DNA of 18,992 bases from contig RFKV01000045.1 of the NCBI GenBank assembly GCA_003694175.1, positions 1-18,992 on the forward strand, written 5' to 3'. The position numbers and the translations under genes are program-made. Positions 1 to 6,646 of this stretch are shown here, one piece after another. A model generated the notes under the pieces. That model saw only the letters and a program-made list of their open reading frames with translations. It was not told the origin of the DNA and searched no databases. Within the stretch, counting starts at the first letter, position 1. Every line of letters starts with the position of its first letter. The stretch is from Candidatus Dojkabacteria bacterium. GTDB taxonomy: Bacteria > Patescibacteriota > Dojkabacteria > J137.

Positions 1-61
1 ATATGTTAGTTGACACATTCGGTTATACACTAAAAATTTCATTTATTTTAATAATTATTGT

Positions 62-784
62 ATGGAAATGATTATAGAACAAACAACCGCGATGGGAGAG
101 GATGCTTTACTTAATCCGGGAAAATATAGAGGCTTTCTGGGTGTCAGTATCACTCACAAATTTTTTAAAAAAGAAAACATGGTGCATTATTTTAAATGGG
201 GATCGAAAGTTTTTGAAAAGTTCTATATCCTTCTGATAGATGACCCAGATATGTATAACTTTGTGGTTTTTAAGTCTCTCAGTGAGACTGATGCTTTGGC
301 TAGAGCGCACAAGATATCTTCGGAGCTAAAATATGGGTACAACAGAAAACTTAGAGAGCTAAATATACAAAACGTGGAAGTAGTTCGATTAGTTGATTAT
401 GGTGATAATAGTGAGTACTTGAATATTAAAGCAGCAGTTAGAAATTTCATGAGGTCTTCTGACGAGTTTAGAAAAGATATGGAGAATCTAATGCAGATTG
501 GGATTGGTGGGAAAATAAAGGAATATTTTTTGCTGAACCCTTGTTCCCCAGAAAAACAAAATGAAATAAAACAGTACCTGATCAACTACATCATAGATGA
601 AATCTCCGCAATAATATACTTCACCGAAAAAGTTGCACCAATCGAGGTAGATCCAACTGTTGAATTTTCTACAAAGAAAAGACTCTATGAGGGAGACTTC
701 CCAGTTTTGTATAACCTACTTAACCTAAGTCAGAGAGGACACATATACTGCCATCCTCCAGGAATAACCAAAAGTACCTACTAG
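62..784 (+). CDS. Probable tRNA-dependent cyclodipeptide synthase (CDPS)
   Basis: CDPSs take two aminoacyl-tRNAs and join the aminoacyl groups into a cyclic dipeptide (diketopiperazine) in the cytoplasm. The 240-residue length fits the family (about 220-290). Seen in the sequence: a strand ending in GVS at residues 27-29, matching the GIS motif of AlbC and YvmC whose Ser (AlbC S37) carries the first aminoacyl group; a following helix with HYFKWGSKVF (42-51), like the family's xxxxWAxxxF; a YNF segment near 65-67; and YIIDE at 176-180, matching the catalytic Y178-xxx-E182 pair of AlbC. The residue equivalent to AlbC N40 is H32, which points to the XYP rather than the NYQ subfamily. The family Tyr near AlbC 202 is not obvious (D197-P198 lies there). 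ATG at 62 is used; 68 and 92 are possible, and no Shine-Dalgarno is visible. No tailoring oxidase, P450 or methyltransferase is seen, but the upstream side is cut off. The family call rests on motifs; the substrate is unknown. Confidence 0.83.
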   Translation: MEMIIEQTTAMGEDALLNPGKYRGFLGVSITHKFFKKENMVHYFKWGSKVFEKFYILLIDDPDMYNFVVFKSLSETDALARAHKISSELKYGYNRKLRELNIQNVEVVRLVDYGDNSEYLNIKAAVRNFMRSSDEFRKDMENLMQIGIGGKIKEYFLLNPCSPEKQNEIKQYLINYIIDEISAIIYFTEKVAPIEVDPTVEFSTKKRLYEGDFPVLYNLLNLSQRGHIYCHPPGITKSTY

Positions 785-822
785 TATCCCCAGTTAAAGC
801 AAATGTTTCCTAAACTCCTTCA

Positions 823-1605
823 CTAAATGAGATCCCAGACGACCTTATGTAAGAGCTTTAAAGAAGATGATATTATTGGTGAATCAATTAAGACTCCAAC
901 AGTTGAATCCCTATCTAGTTGAACAATGCCAACCATGTTGTCAAATACAAAGTAATCTGCAAAGTTAATTAACTCGAACGTTTTCTGCTTAGGAAAAAAT
1001 TTAACTTTATATCTTTCATAATTTGAGTTCGCCACTACTTTCCTGCCCTCCTCATTGTCTACCAATATCTCCCACACAACCCTCTTTTTATTATTCTCTA
1101 ATGCTTTAACCCATAAATCCATTGTTCCTGGATACACACTGTAATATCTCTCAAGATCCGAAAAGGAGTAAACCTCATCTGATTTCATTGAAAGCTGATA
1201 CACATAAAAAGCCTCTCTCTCACCTGAGTAATACTTTACTGATACTCCTTTTTCTTTGTTCGAAGGAATCATACTGTTTATACCGTTTATTATCTCAATC
1301 ATATTTTTCTCAAGCTTCGATACTTCCCATTTTCTCTGTTCAACCAAGAACTTTAATTTTTCTGGTTGCTCAGCTATCACTAATCTTCTCTCACCATAAT
1401 GGGTCTGACTTGCCATACCCTTTGCAATTAGCTCTTCAACATAATTATGACATGTTGACCGCTTTATTCCAGTTTTCCTGGCTATATTCATAACAGTACT
1501 CGGCCCCATCTTTAACAGCGCTATGTAAACTTCTATTTCATTTTCTGTCAATCCAAAATCTAATAGGTACGATTTTACCAACTTATCCGTTTTTAAATCA
1601 GCCAT
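823..1605 (-). CDS. TrmB-like winged-helix transcriptional regulator
   Basis: This is a probable DNA-binding regulator of the TrmB type. Residues about 12-75 form a winged helix: FGLTENEIEVYIALL, then a recognition-helix region TGIKRSTCHNYVEEL, then a wing. A coiled segment follows at about 80-115. The C-terminal half starts with VKYYSGEREAF, resembling the TrmB effector domain that senses small molecules (sugars in characterised archaeal members). The ATG at 1605 is preferred, giving 260 residues beginning MADLKTDK. The in-frame ATG at 1626 would lie only about 6 nt after the start site predicted from the extended -10 at 1639-1647. The gene ends 38 nt from the end of the convergent CDPS gene, so it may regulate that locus or itself; this is inference from position. 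It follows rpsG by 109 nt and has its own promoter candidate. The ligand is unknown. Confidence 0.78.
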   Translation of the reverse strand: MADLKTDKLVKSYLLDFGLTENEIEVYIALLKMGPSTVMNIARKTGIKRSTCHNYVEELIAKGMASQTHYGERRLVIAEQPEKLKFLVEQRKWEVSKLEKNMIEIINGINSMIPSNKEKGVSVKYYSGEREAFYVYQLSMKSDEVYSFSDLERYYSVYPGTMDLWVKALENNKKRVVWEILVDNEEGRKVVANSNYERYKVKFFPKQKTFELINFADYFVFDNMVGIVQLDRDSTVGVLIDSPIISSSLKLLHKVVWDLI

Positions 1606-1638
1606 ATAAAAACACAAATTTAACAAACACAGGCCTTT

Positions 1639-1647
1639 ATTATATCA
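1639..1647 (-). promoter_or_regulatory. Extended -10 promoter of the TrmB-like gene
   Basis: Read on the minus strand the bases are TGATATAAT: a perfect TATAAT preceded by the TGn extension. There is no good -35 at normal spacing, as expected for extended -10 promoters. The predicted start site is about 1632, giving a leader of about 27 nt before the ATG at 1605. The promoter lies between rpsG and the regulator gene, so the regulator need not be read from the ribosomal-protein operon. Confidence 0.5.
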
Positions 1648-1664
1648 CAAATTTATGACAACGT

Positions 1665-1680
1665 TATGAAAGTATGAAAG
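1665..1680. repeat. Tandem 8-bp direct repeat upstream of the regulator promoter
   Basis: TATGAAAG occurs twice head to tail on the plus strand (CTTTCATA twice on the minus strand). Relative to the predicted start site near 1632 the copies span about -34 to -49, where an activator or autoregulator would bind. Only two copies are present. The function as an operator is inference. Confidence 0.4.
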
Positions 1681-1714
1681 CTTGGTATCAAAAATCAAAC
1701 TCAAACTCCCAAAG

Positions 1715-2200
1715 TCACTGTTGTTCAATAAACTGAGAAAAAACCCTATTAGCTTCTGCCATTCGATGAACCTCTTCTTTTTTCTTATAAGCACTGCCTT
1801 CCTTATTGTACGCAGACACAAGCTCCTTAGAGAGGCTTATCCAAAATTCTGTACTTTTCCTAGATTTTCTTGCAGCCTCAACCAACCATCTCAAAGCTAA
1901 AGACACCTGTCTATCTGGATTAACAGGCGTGGGTACTTGCAGGTTTGCTCCACCCACTCTTCTCGATCTTACCTCAATCTTTGGTTTGAGATTTTCTACC
2001 ACAACTTCTAAAACACTCAATGGATCCTTTTTTATTTCAGATGCCGAGCGCTGCATTGCCGCATACACTATGTTCATACTCTTTTGTTTTTTACCATCTT
2101 TCATAACCTTATTTATAAGCTTGGACACGAGCACACTCGAATAAACAAGATCGGGCTTAATGCTCCTTTTGATTTTGCCTTTTAACTTTTTGCTTCTCAT
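1715..2200 (-). CDS. rpsG: 30S ribosomal protein S7 (uS7)
   Basis: S7 is the primary assembly protein of the 3' domain of 16S rRNA and lines the mRNA exit and E-site region of the small subunit. The 161 residues are close to the usual 156. Diagnostic segments are VEVRSRRVGGAN-like (about 75-86, here IEVRSRRVGGANLQVP) and LALRWLVEAARKS (about 101-113). The N-terminus is Lys/Arg-rich, as expected for rRNA binding. The start is 18 nt after the rpsL stop, so the two are almost certainly co-transcribed. The usual next genes fusA and tuf are absent; a TrmB-like regulator follows instead. No Shine-Dalgarno is visible before the ATG. Confidence 0.97.
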   Translation of the reverse strand: MRSKKLKGKIKRSIKPDLVYSSVLVSKLINKVMKDGKKQKSMNIVYAAMQRSASEIKKDPLSVLEVVVENLKPKIEVRSRRVGGANLQVPTPVNPDRQVSLALRWLVEAARKSRKSTEFWISLSKELVSAYNKEGSAYKKKEEVHRMAEANRVFSQFIEQQ

Positions 2201-2218
2201 ATCATTGAAAACTATAAC

Positions 2219-2683
2219 TTATTTTTTAACCATACTAGACTCTTTAGGTTTTGACCTTCCGTATTTACTCCTTCCTTGGCGTCTTGCCTCAACAGGTGCA
2301 GCATCATAAACACCACGTATTATTTGGTATTTTACCCCTGGTAAATCTGGTCTTTTCCTTGCTTTAACCAAAACTACCGAGTGTTCCTGCAAATTGTGAC
2401 CTTCTCCAGGAATGTATGCTGTCACAACTTGCTTATTCGAAAGCCTTACTCTAGCTATTTTTCGTTTTGCCGAATTTGGCTTCTTTGGTGTCATTTCACC
2501 AACCTTTATACATACACCTCTTTTGAAAGGGTTTGGTTTTTTATAAAAAAAGTTTTTAACACTATTGTAGTTAAAATGAAGAGCCTTATATTTAGTGTCT
2601 TCAGAAAAGGTCAAACCTTTGAACCTTACCAGTTTAGTCTTAGGCTTTCTGCCTTTTCTCACCAACTGCGAAATTCTAGCCAT
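2219..2683 (-). CDS. rpsL: 30S ribosomal protein S12 (uS12), with internal insertion
   Basis: S12 forms part of the decoding centre at the subunit interface. Recognisable parts are the N-terminal SQLVRKGRKPK, then KRGVC (54-58), TPKKPNSA (65-72, containing the K42/K43 equivalents of E. coli), GEGHNLQEHSVVLVKAR (93-109), DLPGVKY (113-119) and the C-terminal RSKYGRSKP. At 154 residues it is about 30 longer than E. coli S12 (124). Most of the excess is an extra stretch of about 20 residues at roughly 20-50, between the N-terminal tail and KRGVC, plus a longer C-terminus. The streptomycin-associated Lys87 of E. coli aligns with Pro112; the adjacent Asp (E. coli D88) is kept as D113. The gene lies 75 nt after rpoC and just before rpsG. 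Confidence 0.96.
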   Translation of the reverse strand: MARISQLVRKGRKPKTKLVRFKGLTFSEDTKYKALHFNYNSVKNFFYKKPNPFKRGVCIKVGEMTPKKPNSAKRKIARVRLSNKQVVTAYIPGEGHNLQEHSVVLVKARKRPDLPGVKYQIIRGVYDAAPVEARRQGRSKYGRSKPKESSMVKK

Positions 2684-2758
2684 TTTTCATAAATAACAAA
2701 ATTAAAAAAACTAATTCATCAATAACTTGCTTTACAAATTCACCTAACTTTTACCTTT

Positions 2759-5700
2759 CTAGCTCCCACTCACTTTGTGTTCATCACTCACTTCTACACT
2801 CGCTAGTGGAATCGGTCTTCCGATTATAACATTTTCTTTCAAACCTCTCAAGTAATCGATCTTTCCAACCAATGATGCTTCAGTTAACACCTTAACCTGC
2901 TGCTCAAAAGATGCTGCAGCAAGAAAACTCTCGGTTTTTAATGCTACATTTGAAATTCCCATTATAACTCTTTTGTATGATATAGTTTTCTTTCCCTCTT
3001 TTTGAAGTTTTTCATTTTCTACCTCAATATCTCTCACATCAACATAATCACCTACAAAGTAGTTGTCCGAACCTCCTCCATCTATAACTAAACAAAATCT
3101 ACACATTTGTCTCAGTATAACCTCTACATGCCTATCATCAATCTCGATACCTGTGTCACCATACACTGTTTGTATCTCGGTGATCACGTATCTTTGCGCA
3201 ACTTCCAAGGATTTGAGATTTGCATATTCTTTCGGATCAATTGAACCATAAGTAATAGGGTCACCTTTTTCAATATAACTCCCGTCACTGACTCTAACGT
3301 TTATTAAATCATCTATTTGATACTCTACCTCGTCCTGTACTACCCCAGTTACTTGAAGTTTGTTTGATGTTATACTCACAACCCCAGTAATAGGGCTAGT
3401 AACCTCTTTCTTTCCCTTCCTCAAAACTACTTCCCCTTTGGTCACTTCTTGACCATTTGAAACCTTTAACTCGCAATTATCAATATCAATTGAAAGTGTA
3501 GTATTTTTTTCACCTGTAACCCTCACAACTACTCCGTTTTTTTGATTCAAAATTGCTACTTTCCCAGAGATTTCAGATAAAACCGCCTTTGTTTTAGGGG
3601 TTCTAACTTCGAGAAGTTCTTCAATTCTAGGTAGACCTTTTGTCACGTCAGTCTTCATTGCTCTAGCATCCGATTTTGACTTTAAGGTTAATTGTGTGGA
3701 AGGCTCACCCATCGATTGTGAGGCAATAGTACCAACTGCTACCCCTTTCTTCACTAATCTTCCAGTCCCATTATCTACTCCATAACATTTAACACAGACA
3801 CCATGAGAAGTCCTACACTTCAAAGGAGACCTAACCTCTACATACTGGACACTTTCATCTTTTTCAATAAGTTCACAGTTTTCTTTTGATAAAATCTCTC
3901 CCGCACGCCCGTATACAATCCCATCCTTTCCTACTACATCTTTAGTGAGAATTCTACCTCTTAGTCTGCTCGCATACGACATTGCACGTTTGTCTGACTT
4001 ATATAACTTCAGACCCTCGTCAGTACCACAGTCGTCTTCAATAGTAATCAAGTCCTGTGCGGCTTCGTGCAGTCTTCTGGTTAAGTAACCTGAATCTGCA
4101 GTTCTTAAAGCGACATCAGCAAAGCCTTTTCTGGCACCTCTTGCTGCCACAAAATACTCAAAGTTACTCAAACCTTTCTCAAAGTTGTTCTTAATAGGCA
4201 AATCTACTATATTTCCCATAGGATCAGTTACCACACCTGGCGTTCCCGAAATCTTTTTCACAAATTCTTTTGTAGGAACAGCACCCGATAACTGGAGATC
4301 TAATAAATTAGTCGCTTTTTTCTGTGCTGTTTCCCAAACTTTATCCTGAACTACTTCGGATATCTCAAACCATGATTGCCTCTGCAATCTTCTCATTTCA
4401 CTTGAAGTTATAAACCCTTCATCATAATCCTTCATATAATTGTCATATTTCTCGTCAAATTGTTTATACAAAGAATCTATTACCTCATCTAGATTAAACT
4501 TAAATTCATCCATGGATATGGAGAGACCATATTTCCCAGCATATCTAAACCCTAAAGTTTTTATTTCATCTAAAACCCCAACTGTAACATCACTTCCATA
4601 CTTTTCAAATAAGTCAGAAGTAATTTTTGCGATGTCACTCTTGCTCAATGCTTTGTTAATGTATGGATATCCTTCTGGCAATATCTTGTTGAAGATTGCC
4701 CTACCTGCAGTAGTAGTAACCAGCTCACCGTTCATCAATACTTTCGCAGACTCATAAAACTTAATATGACCTAAGTAGTAATCAGAAATTAACATGTCTA
4801 CATTTGGATAGTATCTTACTTTACTGTTCTCAACCATCTTGGTAAGAAAGTAAATCCCAAACGCCATATCCTTAGTAACGTTAACTATTGGAGATGAGTC
4901 CCTCAAATTTAACATGTTGTGCTTTGCAAACATCTTCTGTTTAGCTTCTTCAACTGCTATATCAGACAGAGGAAGATGCACCGCCATCTGATCACCATCA
5001 AAGTCGGCATTAAAGCCGGTACAAGTCATTGGGTGTAGTCTAATTGAATTACCTTCAATCAGTACCGGATAAAATGCTAAAATAGACTGCTTATGTAGAG
5101 ATGGAGCTCTATTTAAAAGAACTGGTCTACCCTTAATTACATCCTCCAATACGTCATAAATAACGTTATCCTTTTCTTCAATCATGTTTTTAGCTCTAGT
5201 AGGGTTTGGTGCATGTCCACGCAATATCAATTCACGAATTATGAATGGTTTAAACAACTCTATTGCTATTGACTTTGGAATACCACATTGGTCAAACTTT
5301 AACTCAGGCCCGGGTACAATAACTGCGTTTCCAGAATAATCTACCCTTTTACCCAATAAATTTTGTCTGAATCTACCTTGCTTTCCTCTTAACATGTCTG
5401 AAAGAGATTTATATGGAATACCCTTAGAACTTAATGATGGTGATCCAGGTTTATGGTTATTGTCTAGCAGAGAGTCAACCGCTTCCTGAAGCATTCTTTT
5501 TTCGTTTCTCAATATTATTTCTGGCGCTCCAAGCTGTATCAACCTCTTAAGCCTATTATTTCTATTAATGACCCTTCTATACAAATCATTCAAATCGTAC
5601 GTAGCAAACCTACCACCTGGTAATTGCACTATTGGACGCAAATCAGGTGGTATAACTGGTAAAACCGTCAAAATTACCCATTCAGGCCTTATTCCAGCCT

Positions 5701-6628
5701 TCTTCATACCCTTAAAGATTCTAAGCTTCTGAATGAGTCGAGCCTTTTTAAGTTCAGTCTTAACCTCTTTCAAGTCCAACTCTATCTTTGCAATTTCTTC
5801 TTCCAGATTTATTTTTTCTAATAACTCCTTCAGCGCCTCTGCACCCATTGAAGCATTGAAAAAATACATGTTGTTCTGATCAAGCAGTTGAAATTCTTCT
5901 TCAGTGAGGGTTGTACCAACTTTTATAGATTCAACAAGTGAGCTGAGTGATTCATATTTTGCATCTAAAGAATCAAGTCTTTGTTTCTGGGCTGCTTTAA
6001 GCTTGGCAAGTTCCTCGGCTTTGTTTAACTCTAGTCTTTCCTTTCGAATACTTAGTTTAGCCTCATCTTTGATCGTCCTAGATAATTCCATGAATTCTTG
6101 ATCAAAACTGGAAATAATTTCTTCCCTTTTTCCTTTAAATTCCTCTTCAATTCGCAAAATCTCCTCAGATTTTAACTTTGGTATACTCTTTAGAGACTCT
6201 TGCTTATTTCCTTCATCTATAGAAGTTACTACGTACCTAGCATAATAAATAACTGCCTCTAATTTTTTGGATTGTATGTCAAGTATTAAAGACAGCTTAT
6301 TGGAAATCCCGTTTGCAAACCACACATGAACAACTGGAGAAGCCAACTCAATATGTCCCATTCTCTCTCGTCTCACCCTCTTATGAGTGACCTCAACACC
6401 ACACCTATCACATACAATGCCCTTATACCTGATTTTTTTATACTTTCCACAGTAACACTCAAAATTTTTACTCGGACCAAAAATTTCTTCTGCCATCAGT
6501 CCTTGAGGCTCCGGCCTGAAAGTCCTGTAATTAATTGTTTCTGCTTTTTTTACTTCGCCATGTGACCATGAAAGTATATCTTCTGGCGAAGCTATAGATA
6601 TCTTTAAAGCTTTGAAGTCTTTAATCAT
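2759..6628 (-). CDS. rpoC: DNA-directed RNA polymerase subunit beta' (RpoC)
   Basis: This is the catalytic beta' subunit, 1289 residues. In order: N-terminal zinc site C58-x-C60...C73-x-x-C76; a charged, probably coiled-coil insertion at about 155-235 that the Bacillus protein lacks; the lid/rudder region with GGRFATYDLNDLYRR; the active-site motif NADFDGD at 540-546 (Mg-binding D542, D544, D546); a normal bridge helix in GARKGFADVALRTADSGYL; and the second zinc site with Cys in DDCGTDEG and CRTSHGVCVKC. R425 of E. coli is kept in NRAPSLH. Unusual: SGARG (E. coli R731) reads SGAVP at 781-785, GMRG (R744) reads GTPG, SGRS reads SGNA, and the trigger-loop TMRTFH reads TLKSKS at 981-986, removing the near-universal Arg/Phe/His. 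It starts 18 nt after the rpoB stop, with only a weak GAAAG before the ATG. The gene is intact; the active-site changes are described in the findings. Confidence 0.98.
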   Translation of the reverse strand: MIKDFKALKISIASPEDILSWSHGEVKKAETINYRTFRPEPQGLMAEEIFGPSKNFECYCGKYKKIRYKGIVCDRCGVEVTHKRVRRERMGHIELASPVVHVWFANGISNKLSLILDIQSKKLEAVIYYARYVVTSIDEGNKQESLKSIPKLKSEEILRIEEEFKGKREEIISSFDQEFMELSRTIKDEAKLSIRKERLELNKAEELAKLKAAQKQRLDSLDAKYESLSSLVESIKVGTTLTEEEFQLLDQNNMYFFNASMGAEALKELLEKINLEEEIAKIELDLKEVKTELKKARLIQKLRIFKGMKKAGIRPEWVILTVLPVIPPDLRPIVQLPGGRFATYDLNDLYRRVINRNNRLKRLIQLGAPEIILRNEKRMLQEAVDSLLDNNHKPGSPSLSSKGIPYKSLSDMLRGKQGRFRQNLLGKRVDYSGNAVIVPGPELKFDQCGIPKSIAIELFKPFIIRELILRGHAPNPTRAKNMIEEKDNVIYDVLEDVIKGRPVLLNRAPSLHKQSILAFYPVLIEGNSIRLHPMTCTGFNADFDGDQMAVHLPLSDIAVEEAKQKMFAKHNMLNLRDSSPIVNVTKDMAFGIYFLTKMVENSKVRYYPNVDMLISDYYLGHIKFYESAKVLMNGELVTTTAGRAIFNKILPEGYPYINKALSKSDIAKITSDLFEKYGSDVTVGVLDEIKTLGFRYAGKYGLSISMDEFKFNLDEVIDSLYKQFDEKYDNYMKDYDEGFITSSEMRRLQRQSWFEISEVVQDKVWETAQKKATNLLDLQLSGAVPTKEFVKKISGTPGVVTDPMGNIVDLPIKNNFEKGLSNFEYFVAARGARKGFADVALRTADSGYLTRRLHEAAQDLITIEDDCGTDEGLKLYKSDKRAMSYASRLRGRILTKDVVGKDGIVYGRAGEILSKENCELIEKDESVQYVEVRSPLKCRTSHGVCVKCYGVDNGTGRLVKKGVAVGTIASQSMGEPSTQLTLKSKSDARAMKTDVTKGLPRIEELLEVRTPKTKAVLSEISGKVAILNQKNGVVVRVTGEKNTTLSIDIDNCELKVSNGQEVTKGEVVLRKGKKEVTSPITGVVSITSNKLQVTGVVQDEVEYQIDDLINVRVSDGSYIEKGDPITYGSIDPKEYANLKSLEVAQRYVITEIQTVYGDTGIEIDDRHVEVILRQMCRFCLVIDGGGSDNYFVGDYVDVRDIEVENEKLQKEGKKTISYKRVIMGISNVALKTESFLAAASFEQQVKVLTEASLVGKIDYLRGLKENVIIGRPIPLASVEVSDEHKVSGS

Positions 6629-6646
6629 ACTTTCAATATTAAAATT

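Noticed and set aside
10..37. TTGACA at 10-15 as a -35 box for the CDPS gene
   Set aside because: The downstream -10-like bases (TATACA at 24, TAAAAA at 31) are at 8 and 15 nt spacing with poor matches, so no promoter is claimed.
785..822. Bidirectional terminator between CDPS and the TrmB-like gene
   Set aside because: Only a 4-bp stem (GTTT/AAAC) with no U-run is present.
1606..1626. ATG at 1626 as start of the TrmB-like gene
   Set aside because: It lies about 6 nt from the predicted transcription start and adds an atypical MLNLCFY; ATG at 1605 fits better.
3655..3700. Frameshift as the cause of the altered trigger loop
   Set aside because: The other two frames across this stretch give SQNRML or a stop and do not restore FHTGG; flanks are in frame on both sides. 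A sequencing error remains possible but is not indicated.
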